The notes beneath the pieces are model-generated. The model had not been told where the DNA came from. It searched no databases and was given only the letters and a program-made list of their open reading frames with translations. A DNA stretch of 64,000 nt from Rhodospirillaceae bacterium bin65 (GTDB lineage Bacteria > Pseudomonadota > Alphaproteobacteria > Bin65), in NCBI GenBank assembly GCA_002238725.1, contig MPMX01000010.1, positions 33,385-97,384 of the forward strand, written 5' to 3'. The number at the start of each line of letters is the position of its first letter. Within the stretch, counting starts at the first letter, position 1. Of the stretch, positions 8,200 through 21,503 are shown piece after piece. A program made the position numbers and the translations under genes.

Positions 8200-10091
8200 A
8201 CGACCCGCGCCCGATACCCGACGCCGACCCGTCGACCGGCTGGACGAAGGACTGGCCCTTCACGCCGCTCCGGCTCGCCGAGCGATCGCTGGAGATCGAA
8301 CGGCGCGATAACGGCGAGACGATCCTGCGCAACGCGACGCCGCTCAAGGCGTATCCGGTGCAGGTGTCCGACGACCTGCGCCAGCAGGCCGCGCGAATTC
8401 CGAGCCAAACCTTCCTGGCCCAGCGCGACGCGGACGGCGACTGGGTTCACCTGACCTATGCGGCTGCACGCGAGCAGGCCGACCGGGTCTCCCAATGGCT
8501 GCTCGACAACGGCCACAACGGCGACAATCCGGTCGCCATCCTGAGCGACAACAGCCTGAATTTCGCGATCCTCCAACTCGGCGCGATGCAGGTCGGCATC
8601 CCGGCCATGCCGGTGTCGCCGGCCTATTCGCTCATGTCGAAGGATTTCGCCAAGGTCCGCTATGTCTGCGACAGCTTCACGCCGAGCCTGATCTATGTCG
8701 AGGATGCGGCCCTGTTCCGGCCGGCGCTGGAGGCGGTGAAGCCGGCTGCAACGGTCGTAGCGACGCGCAATGTCGAGGCCATCGCCGGCGCCATCCCGTT
8801 CGACGACCTGCTGGCCGGCGCGCCGGGCGAACCGGTCGAGCGGGCCTACGCGTCGGTGACCGGCGACAGTACCGGCAAGATCCTGCTGACCTCGGGCAGC
8901 ACCGGCATGCCCAAGGGCGTCATCAACCCCCAGCGGCTGATGTGTTCGTCAGTCAACCAGATCGGCCAGGTCTGGCCGTTCCTGTACGACGAGCCGCCGG
9001 TGATCTGCGACTGGCTGCCCTGGAACCACACCTTCGCGGCGAACTTCTGTTTCAATATGGTACTGCGTTTCGGCGGCACCTACTGGATGGACGAGGGCAA
9101 GCCGGTGCCGGGCCGGTTCGAGGCGACCCTGCGCAACCTGCGCGAGGTCAGGATCAACCAGTACCTGAACGTCACCCGCGCCTACGACCTGCTGGTCCCG
9201 GCGCTCGAGGCCGACCCCGCCTTCGCCGAACACGTGCTCGGCGACTGCCGGTATCTGTTCTATGCCGGGGCCGGCATGCCCCAGGCGCTGTGGGACCGGA
9301 TCGAGGCGCTGTCGATCCGGGTGCGCGGCGCGCGCATTCCGATGATGACCTCGCTCGGCTCGACCGAGACCGGCCCGCCGGCGATCAAGGGCTACTGGCC
9401 GTGCGACCGGTCGGGCACGGTCGGCCTGCCGATCCCCGGTCTCGAAGCCAAGCTGGCGCCTGCCGGCGGCAAGACGGAAATCCGCTTCCGCGGCCCGAAC
9501 ATCGCGCCGGGCTATTACCGCAATCCGGAAAAGACCACCGAGGCGTTCGACGAAGAAGGCTTTTACAAGATCGGCGACGCCGTGAAATGGCTCGACGAGG
9601 CCGATCCGATGCAGGGCCTCAGCTTCGACGGCCGGGTGGCCGAGAATTTCAAGCTTCTGACCGGCACCTGGGTCGCAACCGGCGTGCTGCGCCTGGACGC
9701 GCTTTCCTTCCTCGGCCCGCTGGTGTCCGACGCCGCGGTAACCGGCGAGGACCGCGACGAGGTCGGCCTGCTCGGCTTCGCCAACCTAGAGGCCTGCAAG
9801 GCGGCGGTCGGCCCGCAGGCGGCGGATATGTCACCCGCCAAAATCGTCAGCCACCCGGCAGTCCACGATGCCCTGCGCGACAAGATCGCCGCCTACAACC
9901 GGGAGCATCGCGGCTCCAGCCAGCGCATCGCCCGCGTCCTGCTGATGACGGCGCCGCCCGACATCGACGCCGGCGAGATCACCGACAAGGGCTATCTCAA
10001 CCAGCGCGCCATCCTGAACGCCCGCGCCGACCTGGTCGAACGGCTCTACGAGGGCGGCGGTGCGGACGTGGTGATGGCGTCGGCCGCTTGA
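8196..10091 (+). CDS. feruloyl-CoA synthase-like acyl-CoA ligase
   Basis: A 631-residue ANL-superfamily adenylate-forming enzyme. The ATP-binding loop TSGSTGMPKGV starts at about residue 232, followed by the acyl-binding core (CDWLPWNHTFAANF) and the A5-like region SLGSTETGPP. Length and the DWLPWNHTF segment fit feruloyl-CoA synthases, which activate hydroxycinnamates with ATP and CoA. The coupled thiolase just upstream supports a beta-oxidative route for side-chain removal. Another aryl or medium-chain acid as substrate cannot be excluded. Confidence 0.85.
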   Translation: MNDPRPIPDADPSTGWTKDWPFTPLRLAERSLEIERRDNGETILRNATPLKAYPVQVSDDLRQQAARIPSQTFLAQRDADGDWVHLTYAAAREQADRVSQWLLDNGHNGDNPVAILSDNSLNFAILQLGAMQVGIPAMPVSPAYSLMSKDFAKVRYVCDSFTPSLIYVEDAALFRPALEAVKPAATVVATRNVEAIAGAIPFDDLLAGAPGEPVERAYASVTGDSTGKILLTSGSTGMPKGVINPQRLMCSSVNQIGQVWPFLYDEPPVICDWLPWNHTFAANFCFNMVLRFGGTYWMDEGKPVPGRFEATLRNLREVRINQYLNVTRAYDLLVPALEADPAFAEHVLGDCRYLFYAGAGMPQALWDRIEALSIRVRGARIPMMTSLGSTETGPPAIKGYWPCDRSGTVGLPIPGLEAKLAPAGGKTEIRFRGPNIAPGYYRNPEKTTEAFDEEGFYKIGDAVKWLDEADPMQGLSFDGRVAENFKLLTGTWVATGVLRLDALSFLGPLVSDAAVTGEDRDEVGLLGFANLEACKAAVGPQAADMSPAKIVSHPAVHDALRDKIAAYNREHRGSSQRIARVLLMTAPPDIDAGEITDKGYLNQRAILNARADLVERLYEGGGADVVMASAA

Positions 10092-10122
10092 TCGCCCATC
10101 GTCCCGGCTGTAGCCTCAACCC

Positions 10123-10857
10123 ATGAACTATTTCACCACAGCCGCCTTGCCGATCCGGGCCGATCTAGCCGCCGCGCTCAATCTTGGCTGGGCGCAGATC
10201 GGGGAGACCGGCGCATGGCTGACCGGCGCCGAGCGCGTCGCGGTGGTGCGCGAGGCCCGGGCGGCGTGGGATTGCGCGGTGTGCCGGGAGCGCAAGACGG
10301 CGCTGTCGCCCTATGCTGTCGACGGCGACCACGATGCGGCAACCTGCCTGCCCGAGTCCTGGGTCGACGTCATCCACCGGGTCGTCACCGACGCCGGGCG
10401 GCTGACGGAGAAATGGTGCCTCGAGGTCCAAGGCCGGGGCATCGCGGAAGACGAGTATATCGAGCTTGTCACCGTAACGACGATCGCGACGGTGATCGAT
10501 ATTTTCGCGATGGCGACCGGGCTGCCGGCGCCGGATCTGCCGATGGCGCAGGGCGGAACCCCGGCGCGGCAACGAGAGCCGACCGCGACGCCCGGCCCCG
10601 GCTGGGTCGCCACCATCGCCCCGGAAAACGCCAGTGCCGATTTCGCAGATTTCTACGGCAACGATTCCGGCTTCTATATCCGCAGGTCGCTCACCCTGCT
10701 GCCTGGCGAGGCGCGCAAATTCTGGTCGGTCATGAACCTGCTCTACATGCAGGACCCGCGAATCCGCGAATTGGACGGGCTGGACCGGTCGATTTCCCGG
10801 GCCCAGATGGAATTCCTCGCTTCGCGCGCTTCGATGATGCTCGACTGCTACTACTGA
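10123..10857 (+). CDS. alkylhydroperoxidase-related protein of unknown function
   Basis: A 244-residue soluble protein starting 31 bases after the ligase gene. It carries a Cys pair (CAVC, Cys51 and Cys54) near the N-terminus and a helical region (SWVDVIHRVVTDAGRLTEKW) that recalls the carboxymuconolactone decarboxylase/AhpD fold without the standard motif order. A tentative redox or peroxidase-like role is inferred from the CxxC and the fold impression. It forms a tail to the thiolase-ligase operon together with the next small gene. Confidence 0.65.
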   Translation: MNYFTTAALPIRADLAAALNLGWAQIGETGAWLTGAERVAVVREARAAWDCAVCRERKTALSPYAVDGDHDAATCLPESWVDVIHRVVTDAGRLTEKWCLEVQGRGIAEDEYIELVTVTTIATVIDIFAMATGLPAPDLPMAQGGTPARQREPTATPGPGWVATIAPENASADFADFYGNDSGFYIRRSLTLLPGEARKFWSVMNLLYMQDPRIRELDGLDRSISRAQMEFLASRASMMLDCYY

Positions 10858-10884
10858 ACCACCAGCCATGCGGCGCGGCTCAGG

Positions 10885-11211
10885 TTGAGCGGCACGGAAA
10901 CCGGCGACGACTACGATCTCACCGCCATCACCGAAGGCGGCGACGGCGCCATGCCGAACGGCGCCGAACTGAACGCCTTCGTCGAAGCGATTCTAGGGCG
11001 CGACCCGGCCGCGATCGCGGCGGCCCGCACGGCCGTGGTCGAGGCGATGGGCGAGGCCGCCATGGTCGACGCCGCCGCCACCATCGCCGCCTTTAACGCC
11101 TATCCACGCGCCGCCGACGCGACCGGCATTCCGCTGGAAGACGCCAAGCGGGAAGCGACGGCGGACCTGCGCCACGAACTCGGCCTCGACGCGCTGGAAG
11201 TGGCGGCCTGA
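10885..11211 (+). CDS. small protein, probable AhpD-like companion
   Basis: A 108-residue acidic protein with a TTG start at 10885, 27 bases after the preceding gene. It is helix-rich and Ala-rich (AAATIAAFNAYPRAADATGIPLED), a pattern seen at the end of peroxidase-related AhpD-like proteins. The helical part could complement the CxxC-bearing neighbour as a separate subunit. Codon usage is typical of the genome. No ATG is available nearby, so the start is uncertain. Confidence 0.55.
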   Translation: MSGTETGDDYDLTAITEGGDGAMPNGAELNAFVEAILGRDPAAIAAARTAVVEAMGEAAMVDAAATIAAFNAYPRAADATGIPLEDAKREATADLRHELGLDALEVAA

Positions 11212-11355
11212 CCTTTCGATACGCGGCTTCGCCGCTACTCAGCGTGAGGAGTGGGCGGTATGCCAACGAGGTTCAGTTCGAAATCAAAACCTCATCCCGA
11301 GTAGGCCCCGCAGGGGCCGTATCGAGGAGCCGGGACACGGGTCGCCCGGTAGCCC
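11212..11355. repeat. dispersed palindromic repeat pair
   Basis: Two inverted units face each other. One reads TTCGATACGCGGCTTCGCCG then CTACTCAGCGTGAGGA. The other reads CTCATCCCGAGTAGG, then CCCCGCAGGGGCCGTATCGA. The same pair recurs at 49915-50025. Each unit contains its own small hairpin (GCGGCTTCGCCGC, GGCCCCGCAGGGGCC). This is the ordinary REP-like family of intergenic repeats common in alphaproteobacteria, and it may also act as a 3' end for the catabolic operon. Confidence 0.75.
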
Positions 11356-11374
11356 TGGAAATTCTCAAGACGCT

Positions 11375-12367
11375 CTAACCTTTCGCCTTCGGGTGGGCGG
11401 CGGCGTAGACGTCGAGCAGGCGCGCCGTATCGACGTCGGTATAGCGCTGGGTGGTCGACAGGCTGGCATGGCCGAGCAGTTCCTGGATCGCGCGCAGGTC
11501 ACCACCCCCGGCCAGCAGGTGGGTGGCGAAGGAATGGCGCAGGGCGTGGGGAGTCGCCGTGTCCGGCAGGCCGAGCGCCGGGCGAAGCTTCCGGACCAGA
11601 AGTTGCACGATACGCGGGCTGAGGCGACCGCCCTTCTTGCCGACGAAGAGCGGTCCGCCCGGCGTGAGCGCGTAGGGGCAGAGGGAAAGATAGCGGTCCA
11701 CCGCCTCGCGCACGACCGGCAGGATCGGCAGGACGCGCTGCTTGTTGCCCTTGCCGGTGACGACCAGCGTCGGGCCGAAAGGCGCGGCGCTGCGGTTGAG
11801 GCCGAGCGCCTCGGCAATGCGCAGGCCGCAGCCGTAGATCAAAGTCAGCACGGCGTGGTCGCGTGCCGCGATCCAGGCTTCGGAACTGTCGGTTTCCGCC
11901 ATGTCCAGCAAATCGCCGGTCTCGGCGACGGTCAATGGCTTCGGCACAGCGTGAGGTAGTTTCGGCGCCCGCAGACCGGCGACCGATGGATTATGCAGTA
12001 TATTCTGTTTACCCAGAAAATTATAAAAACTGCGCACGGCCGAGACGGCCCGAGCGGTCGAACGGCGCGCCTTGTCCGAGCGGGATGCGAGCCACGAACG
12101 GAAATCCGCTCCGCTTAGTCGTTCGAGCGCGGCCCGGTCGGCGCGTTCGCCGCGATGGTGGCCGAGAAACAGCAGGAAGGCGGTCAGGTCCCGCCGATAG
12201 GCCGCCACTGTATGCTCCGAGGCCCGCTTCTCGTGGCTCAACCGGGCAAGCCATTCGTGCAAATCGCGGGAAACAGCAGGATCGAAGGCCCCTTCGAAAT
12301 AGGGGCCGGCGCCCGTGGGCGTCGCGGAAGGCGGCTTGGCGGCCGCTATCCTGGCAGGTTCAGCCAT
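11375..12367 (-). CDS. xerC: tyrosine recombinase XerC
   Basis: Read from ATG 12367, this is a 330-residue tyrosine recombinase with an N-terminal SAM-like core-binding domain (about 30-115) and a C-terminal catalytic domain. All catalytic residues are visible: Arg183 (GCGLRIAEALGL), Lys206, His274 and Arg277 (HALRHSF), His300 (LLGHASL) and the nucleophile Tyr309 (TQRYT). With XerD it resolves chromosome dimers at dif during division. The start overlaps the end of the DUF484 gene by 22 bases, the conserved DUF484-xerC arrangement. This indicates a housekeeping enzyme, not an island integrase. Confidence 0.93.
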   Translation of the reverse strand: MAEPARIAAAKPPSATPTGAGPYFEGAFDPAVSRDLHEWLARLSHEKRASEHTVAAYRRDLTAFLLFLGHHRGERADRAALERLSGADFRSWLASRSDKARRSTARAVSAVRSFYNFLGKQNILHNPSVAGLRAPKLPHAVPKPLTVAETGDLLDMAETDSSEAWIAARDHAVLTLIYGCGLRIAEALGLNRSAAPFGPTLVVTGKGNKQRVLPILPVVREAVDRYLSLCPYALTPGGPLFVGKKGGRLSPRIVQLLVRKLRPALGLPDTATPHALRHSFATHLLAGGGDLRAIQELLGHASLSTTQRYTDVDTARLLDVYAAAHPKAKG

Positions 12368-13062
12368 GCGCGCGCGGTGCTTTCGATAACGCGGGCAAGG
12401 AAGAGATAGGGCTGTCGCCAACTGCGGTCGCCGAAAGCGTCCGGGTCGCGGCTGCCGAGGGCGAGCAGACCGGCCGGCGCGCCGGCGCCGATGTGCAGCC
12501 GGATCAGCAGATCGGATCGCACCAGCGAGGCCGCGCCGCCGTATAGCAGACGCTCGGCCCGGACGGTCTCTCGGCGCCGTTCCTTCGAGTCTGAACCGCC
12601 GAGCAGTGCGTTGACCGCGCCGCACGGCAACAGATTCACGCCGCTGCGCGTCCGGCCGTTCGGCCGTCCGTCGCCGGCCTCGATGCATAGGCCGACGGCA
12701 TCGACCTCAAGCGTGACGGCGACGTCCGTGGTGATCGCCTCGACGAATTGTTCGAAGCTGTGCGCCTCGATCAGGGCGAGACAGGCTTCGTGAATCCGCG
12801 CTTGCTGTTTGATCAGCCGGCGGGCGCCGTCGACCGCTGTGGCCTCATCCCTGCGCGCCACCGCCAAATCGCGCTGAAGGCGCTGCACCAGAAAACGGCC
12901 GAAATCGATCGGCCCATCCTTCTCGCCGGCTCCGGCGACCGGCGGCGGCGTCAGGACGGCGGCCAGTTCCGGCCGATCGGTCAGGAAATCCGGATGATGG
13001 CGCAGCCAGTCCGCCACGCGGTCGGCCGGCGCCGGTGGTCTGGATATTTCCGCCTTGCTCAC
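12346..13062 (-). CDS. DUF484 family protein
   Basis: A 238-residue cytoplasmic protein with the DUF484 pattern: an N-terminal helix ending DWLRHHPDFLTDRPEL, a coiled middle (QRLQRDLAVARRDEA) and a GAF-like C-terminal part (VDAVGLCIEAG, LLALGSRDPDAF). Its function is unknown; the family is regularly found directly upstream of xerC, as here, with overlapping reading frames. GAF-like folds often bind small ligands, but no binding residue can be named. Confidence 0.88.
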   Translation of the reverse strand: MSKAEISRPPAPADRVADWLRHHPDFLTDRPELAAVLTPPPVAGAGEKDGPIDFGRFLVQRLQRDLAVARRDEATAVDGARRLIKQQARIHEACLALIEAHSFEQFVEAITTDVAVTLEVDAVGLCIEAGDGRPNGRTRSGVNLLPCGAVNALLGGSDSKERRRETVRAERLLYGGAASLVRSDLLIRLHIGAGAPAGLLALGSRDPDAFGDRSWRQPYLFLARVIESTARAWLNLPG

Positions 13063-13085
13063 CGCCCCGGCTCCCGGTTACCGCC

Positions 13086-13772
13086 CTACCCGGCTTTCTC
13101 GGCCGGCGCGTCCTCCGACAGGATGGCCTGGCCGGTCTTCTCCCAGTCGGCCAGGAAGGCCGCGAGGCCCTTGTCGGTCAGCGGGTGCTGGAACAGTTGC
13201 CGGATAACAGAGGGTGGCAGTGTCGCGATATGCGCCCCCATGCGCGCCGCTTCGACGAGATGGATCGGATGGCGGATCGAGGCGACCAGGACCTCCGTTT
13301 CGATATCCGGATAGTTATCGTAGATCTCGACGATATCGGCGACCAATTGCATGCCGTTGCTGCCGATGTCGTCGAGACGGCCGACGAAGGGCGAAATGTA
13401 GGTCGCGCCGGCCTTGGCCGCGAGAATCGCCTGGGCGGCCGAGAAGCACAGGGTGACGTTGACCTTGATATTCTCGCTGCGGAAGGTCCGGCAGGCCTTC
13501 AGCCCGTCCATCGTCAGCGGCACCTTGATCACCGTGTTGTCGGCGATCCTGGCGAGCTTCTGACCTTCCCGAACCATGGTGTGATAGTCGGTCGCCGTCA
13601 CTTCGGCGCTGACATCGCCCGGAACGACCCGGCAGATTTCCCGGATGGTTTCGACGAAATCGCCGCCGCTCTTGGCGATCAGCGACGGGTTGGTCGTCAC
13701 CCCATCCAGCAGGCCGGTCGCCGCAAGATCGCGAATTTCGTTCAGATCGGCGGTGTCGATGAAGAATTTCAT
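13086..13772 (-). CDS. fructose-6-phosphate aldolase / small transaldolase
   Basis: Read from ATG 13772, this is 228 residues, the length of the short TalC/FSA-type transaldolases rather than the ~320-residue TalB. Motifs: [13 protein letters not shown] at the start, [11 protein letters not shown], the Schiff-base Lys83 in NTVIKVPLT, and [14 protein letters not shown]. It transfers dihydroxyacetone units in the pentose phosphate pathway, or cleaves fructose 6-phosphate; the sequence alone does not decide. It sits 23 bases before the DUF484 gene on the same strand. Confidence 0.9.
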   Translation of the reverse strand: MKFFIDTADLNEIRDLAATGLLDGVTTNPSLIAKSGGDFVETIREICRVVPGDVSAEVTATDYHTMVREGQKLARIADNTVIKVPLTMDGLKACRTFRSENIKVNVTLCFSAAQAILAAKAGATYISPFVGRLDDIGSNGMQLVADIVEIYDNYPDIETEVLVASIRHPIHLVEAARMGAHIATLPPSVIRQLFQHPLTDKGLAAFLADWEKTGQAILSEDAPAEKAG

Positions 13773-13930
13773 CGCTTCGTCCTGTCCTTCCGGATCGGTC
13801 CGGGTCTTGCGCCGGACAAGCGCTGGCCGCCGGCCGGAGCCTCTGTTATCCGTCGGTCTCATGATAGACCAGCAAGTTCGGCGCGCCAAGCCGCAGACCC
13901 CTTGGCCGGCCAGTTTACCGACCGGGCTGC

Positions 13931-16102
13931 ATGTCTAGGGCGGACCGGGTGAAAGTCCTGCTGCCGATGCCGGTCGGCAGCGGCTACGATTACCGGGTGC
14001 CGGCGGACATGGCGGTCGCGCCTGGAGATTTCGTTCGGGTCCCGCTCGGGCCGCGCCACATGACCGGCGTGGTCTGGGGCGAGGCCGACGGCGCGGTGCC
14101 GGACGACCGGCTCAAATCGGTTCTCGCGCGGCACGATGCGCCGCCGCTCAGTGCCGCGCATCGGGGGTTCATCGACTGGATCGCCGCCTACGCCGTGGCC
14201 GCGCCGGGTTCGGTGCTGCGCATGGCCATGCCGGTGCCTGAAGCGCTCGACGCGCCAGGTCCGGTAACCGGCTACCGGATGGCGGCGGCGACACCGTCCA
14301 GAGCCCGGATCACGCCGCCGCGCCGGCGCGTACTGGAGGCTTTGGCGGGCGCCGGGACGGTCGAGGCCGGGCGGCTCCGGGCCGAGACGGGGGCGTCGGC
14401 CGCCGTCCTGACCGGCATGGCCAGAGTCGGCCTGATCGAGACAGCGCCGGTCGCCGTCCGGCCGGATTGGCCGGCGCCGCAGCCGGACCGGACCGGCGTC
14501 GCACTGTCGGCGGATCAGCGATCGGCGGCGCAGTCGTTGGGCGAGGCAGTCGGCCGGGGTTATGCCGCTTTCCTGCTCGAAGGGGTAACCGGGTCCGGCA
14601 AGACCGAAGTCTACTTCGAAGCGATCGCCGAGGCGTTGCGTCAAGGCCTGCAGGCCATCGTCCTGCTGCCGGAGATCGCGCTTACCGCGCAATGGCTTGC
14701 CCGGTTCGAGCAGCGCTTCGGTGTCCGACCGGCGCCCTGGCATTCGGACCTGACCCGGGCCCAGCGGCGGCAGATCTGGCGCGCGGCGGCGACCGGCACG
14801 GCCCGGGTCGTCGTCGGCGCCCGCTCCGCTCTCATGCTGCCGATGCCTGCGCTCGGCCTGATCGTCGTCGACGAAGAGCACGACCAGAGCTTCAAACAGG
14901 AAGACGGCGTCGTCTATCACGCCCGGGACATGGCGGTCGTCCGGGCGACGCTCGAAAAGGCCGCCATCGTCCTCGCCTCTGCGACACCGGCGCTGGAAAC
15001 CATCGCCAATGTCGAGCGCCGCCGATACGTCCGTCTGGCGTTGCCGGAACGTCATGGCGGCGCACTGCTGCCGGTGGCCGAACTGCTCGATCTGCGCCGC
15101 GAGGCGCCGCCGCGCGGCCGCTGGCTCGCCGACCGGCTCGTAAAGGCAATGGCGGAAACGCTGGCGGCGGGCGAACAGGCCCTGCTTTATCTCAACCGCC
15201 GGGGTTATGCGCCGCTCACCCTGTGTCGCACTTGCGGCCTGCGGCTGGAGTGCCCGCATTGCTCGGCCTGGCTGGTCGAACACCGGCTGGCCGGCCGGTT
15301 GGAATGCCATCATTGCGGCCATATCAAGCCCCTGCCCCGGCTATGCCCGGAATGCAGCGCGGAAGACAGTTTCGTTCCCTGCGGACCGGGCGTCGAACGC
15401 CTGGCAGAAGAGGTTGCCGGCCTGCTGCCGAGCGCCCGCGTCCTGGTTGCGACCAGCGACACGATCCGCGGGCCGGCGGCCGCGGCGGCGCTGGTGCAGG
15501 ATGTGCAGGACGGCGCGGTGGACCTCCTGATCGGCACGCAGATCCTCGCCAAGGGGCACCACTTTCCCAAACTTACCCTGGTCGGGGTGGTCGATGCCGA
15601 CCTGGGCCTCGCTGGCGGAGACTTGCGGGCGGCGGAGCGGACCTGGCAGATGCTCAACCAGGTCGCCGGCCGGGCTGGGCGGGCAGAACGGCCGGGCCGC
15701 GCGATCCTGCAATCCTGGCGACCTGACCATCCAGTGCTGCGGGCAATCGCCGAGGGGGACAGGGACGGCTTCATTGCCGAGGAAATGGCCGCGCGCCAGC
15801 GCTTCGCAATGCCGCCTTACGGCCGGCTTGCTGCGATCATCGTATCGGGACGACGCGCCGAGCCGGTCCGGCAGATGGCAGAGACCCTGGCGCACCGGGC
15901 ACCAGCGCAGACGGATCTGGCGGTGCTCGGCCCGACGCCGGCGCCGCTCGCCCTGCTGCGCGGCTATTTTCGCTACCGCCTGCTGGTCAAGGCGACCCGC
16001 GCGATCAACCTGCAGGCCTATATCCGGCGCTGGCTGTCGCGAACCCCGCAGCCCGGCGGCGTCCGGATCAAGGTGGATATCGACCCGTACAGTTTTTTCT
16101 AG
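13931..16102 (+). CDS. priA: primosomal protein N' (replication restart helicase PriA)
   Basis: A 723-residue superfamily 2 helicase. The N-terminal DNA-binding part is followed by Walker [10 protein letters not shown] (from residue 218, Lys224) and the Walker B box DEEH (314-317). A zinc region has eight Cys in four pairs (CRTC, CPHC, CHHC, CPEC). The C-terminal helicase motif [14 protein letters not shown] follows. It reloads DnaB at stalled or recombined forks. It is divergent from the transaldolase gene and upstream of the ATP synthase operon, a frequent alphaproteobacterial order. Confidence 0.95.
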   Translation: MSRADRVKVLLPMPVGSGYDYRVPADMAVAPGDFVRVPLGPRHMTGVVWGEADGAVPDDRLKSVLARHDAPPLSAAHRGFIDWIAAYAVAAPGSVLRMAMPVPEALDAPGPVTGYRMAAATPSRARITPPRRRVLEALAGAGTVEAGRLRAETGASAAVLTGMARVGLIETAPVAVRPDWPAPQPDRTGVALSADQRSAAQSLGEAVGRGYAAFLLEGVTGSGKTEVYFEAIAEALRQGLQAIVLLPEIALTAQWLARFEQRFGVRPAPWHSDLTRAQRRQIWRAAATGTARVVVGARSALMLPMPALGLIVVDEEHDQSFKQEDGVVYHARDMAVVRATLEKAAIVLASATPALETIANVERRRYVRLALPERHGGALLPVAELLDLRREAPPRGRWLADRLVKAMAETLAAGEQALLYLNRRGYAPLTLCRTCGLRLECPHCSAWLVEHRLAGRLECHHCGHIKPLPRLCPECSAEDSFVPCGPGVERLAEEVAGLLPSARVLVATSDTIRGPAAAAALVQDVQDGAVDLLIGTQILAKGHHFPKLTLVGVVDADLGLAGGDLRAAERTWQMLNQVAGRAGRAERPGRAILQSWRPDHPVLRAIAEGDRDGFIAEEMAARQRFAMPPYGRLAAIIVSGRRAEPVRQMAETLAHRAPAQTDLAVLGPTPAPLALLRGYFRYRLLVKATRAINLQAYIRRWLSRTPQPGGVRIKVDIDPYSFF

Positions 16103-16159
16103 GGTTTTCCTGGCCGTGCCGCATACGGGGCGCGAGGCGCCTGAACATCGACGGCAAAT

Positions 16160-16215
16160 CGCTGCGTCCACATTACGCAGCGCCGGTTTCTTGCCGGTCC
16201 CGAAGCCTCTATGAT
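16160..16215 (+). promoter_or_regulatory. hairpin and candidate promoter ahead of the atpHAGDC operon
   Basis: An eight-pair hairpin (CGCTGCGT / ACGCAGCG, 16160-16182, seven-base loop) follows the priA gene but lacks a T run, so it is a weak terminator candidate. Just after it, TTTCTT (16187-16192) and TATGAT (16210-16215) are 17 bases apart and could be a sigma70-type promoter for the F1 genes, giving a leader of about 135 bases. The -35 is poor; the -10 is good. Confidence 0.4.
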
Positions 16216-16355
16216 AGCAAAATCCGGCCTGACAAGCGGGGGTCCGGGCACGCGCTCGCCCCGGGAATTCTAAGAAAAATCACCAATTTCCATGGCAGTC
16301 TACCGCGCTCCGGCGCTGAGGGTTCGTCGCATGCCGTGGAGCGGGACATCGGATT

Positions 16356-16913
16356 TTGGCGTCTGAATCGACTGATACCAGCGGCCTCGCCGGGCGGTAC
16401 GCGACGGCGCTGTACGAGATGGCGGACGAGGCGAAGCAGCTGGACGCCGCGGCCGGCGACCTGCGCGGTCTGAAGGCCCTGCTCGAGGAGAGCGACGACC
16501 TGCGACGGCTGATCCGCTCACCGTTGGTCGACCGCCAGGTCCAGACCGATGCAATGATGGCGGTTCTCGGGAAGGCCGGCATCGGCGACCTGCCCCGCCG
16601 CTTCGTCGGCGTGGTCGGGCATAATCGCCGCCTGTTCGCGCTGGGCGCCATAATCGACGCGTATCTGACCTTGCTGGCCCGGCGGCGCGGCGAAGAGACG
16701 GCCTATGTGTCGAGCGCCGCGGCGCTCAGCGACGACCAAGAGGCGCGGCTTGCCGAGTCGCTGCGCAAAGCGGTCGGGTCGAAGGTGCGCATCGAGACGG
16801 CGGTCGATCCATCATTGATCGGCGGGTTGGTGGTCCGGGTCGGATCCCGGATGATCGATTCGTCGGTCAGGACTAAATTGCAGCGCATGCAACTTGCGAT
16901 GAAGGGAGCCTGA
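16356..16913 (+). CDS. atpH: ATP synthase F1 delta subunit
   Basis: A 185-residue protein with the delta/OSCP pattern: N-terminal [18 protein letters not shown] and a C-terminal [20 protein letters not shown]. It links F1 to the peripheral stalk. A TTG start at 16356 keeps the conserved N-terminus; the first ATG is too far inside. It is the first gene of the F1 operon and ends four bases before atpA. As is typical for alphaproteobacteria, the F0 genes are not adjacent. Confidence 0.92.
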   Translation: MASESTDTSGLAGRYATALYEMADEAKQLDAAAGDLRGLKALLEESDDLRRLIRSPLVDRQVQTDAMMAVLGKAGIGDLPRRFVGVVGHNRRLFALGAIIDAYLTLLARRRGEETAYVSSAAALSDDQEARLAESLRKAVGSKVRIETAVDPSLIGGLVVRVGSRMIDSSVRTKLQRMQLAMKGA

Positions 16914-16917
16914 GGGC

Positions 16918-18447
<1,530 letters not shown>

Positions 18448-18504
18448 GATTTCCGGGGCGTTCGGGCCGGCCGGCGGATGAGGCCGAAAGGATAGAGTGG
18501 CGGC

Positions 18505-20845
<2,341 letters not shown>

Positions 20846-20896
20846 CCGGCCGGCCGCGGGCGAACGGGAACCACCGGGTGGAGAACGGGCTGTACG

Positions 20897-21301
20897 ATGG
20901 CGGACGAAAAAGTCGAATTTGAACTGGTGTCGCCGGAACGGCTGCTGTCCTCCGAGGCCGCCGACATGGTCGTCGTCCCCGGCGCCGAGGGCGATTTTGG
21001 CGTCCTGCCGCGCCATTCGCTGCTGATTTCCGGGGTGCGCACCGGTGTCATCCAGGTATGGAACGACAATGCCGTGACCGACCGCATTTTCGTGGCCGGC
21101 GGCTTCTGCGAGGTCACCGGAGAGCGTTGCACGGTGCTGGCGGAGGAAGCGGTCCGGGTCGAGGATATCGACCGCGACGCTATCGAAGCCGAACTGAAGG
21201 ATCTGCGGGAAGACGCCGACGACGCGAAAACGCCGGAGGAACGGGCCGCCGTCGAAATGCGTATCGCGACGCGCGAGGCCATGCTGGCGGCCGCTGCCTG
21301 A
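20897..21301 (+). CDS. atpC: ATP synthase F1 epsilon subunit
   Basis: A 134-residue protein: an N-terminal beta-sandwich (FELVSPERLLSSEAADMVVVP, GDFGVLPRHSLLISGVRTGVI) and a C-terminal helical hairpin that is acidic and Ala-rich. It modulates ATPase activity and contacts the gamma shaft. It is the last gene of the operon. A GC-rich dyad follows at 21303-21327 but has no T run, so the terminator is not certain. Confidence 0.94.
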   Translation: MADEKVEFELVSPERLLSSEAADMVVVPGAEGDFGVLPRHSLLISGVRTGVIQVWNDNAVTDRIFVAGGFCEVTGERCTVLAEEAVRVEDIDRDAIEAELKDLREDADDAKTPEERAAVEMRIATREAMLAAAA

Positions 21302-21503
21302 ACCGCCGCCGGCTGGAACCGGCCGGGCGGCATCGAGCCGGACCGGACCGGAAATCAAACCCAAAAAGCGTCGAACGACGAACCTGCGACGGGTGGACGA
21401 GACCCGGCGCGTTACATATATTGAATTCGGTCGATCCGGGCGGACGGAGGCCGCCAATTCATCGATTGTGGCAACGACCTGCCAACGGGTTCGAGGCAAG
21501 ACG

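Noticed and set aside
11375..12367. Tyrosine recombinase as an island integrase
   Set aside because: It overlaps the DUF484 gene in the conserved housekeeping order, has the XerC length and motifs, and is not next to a tRNA.
21303..21327. Intrinsic terminator after atpC
   Set aside because: A GC-rich dyad is there, but no T run follows it, so the evidence is too weak for a call.
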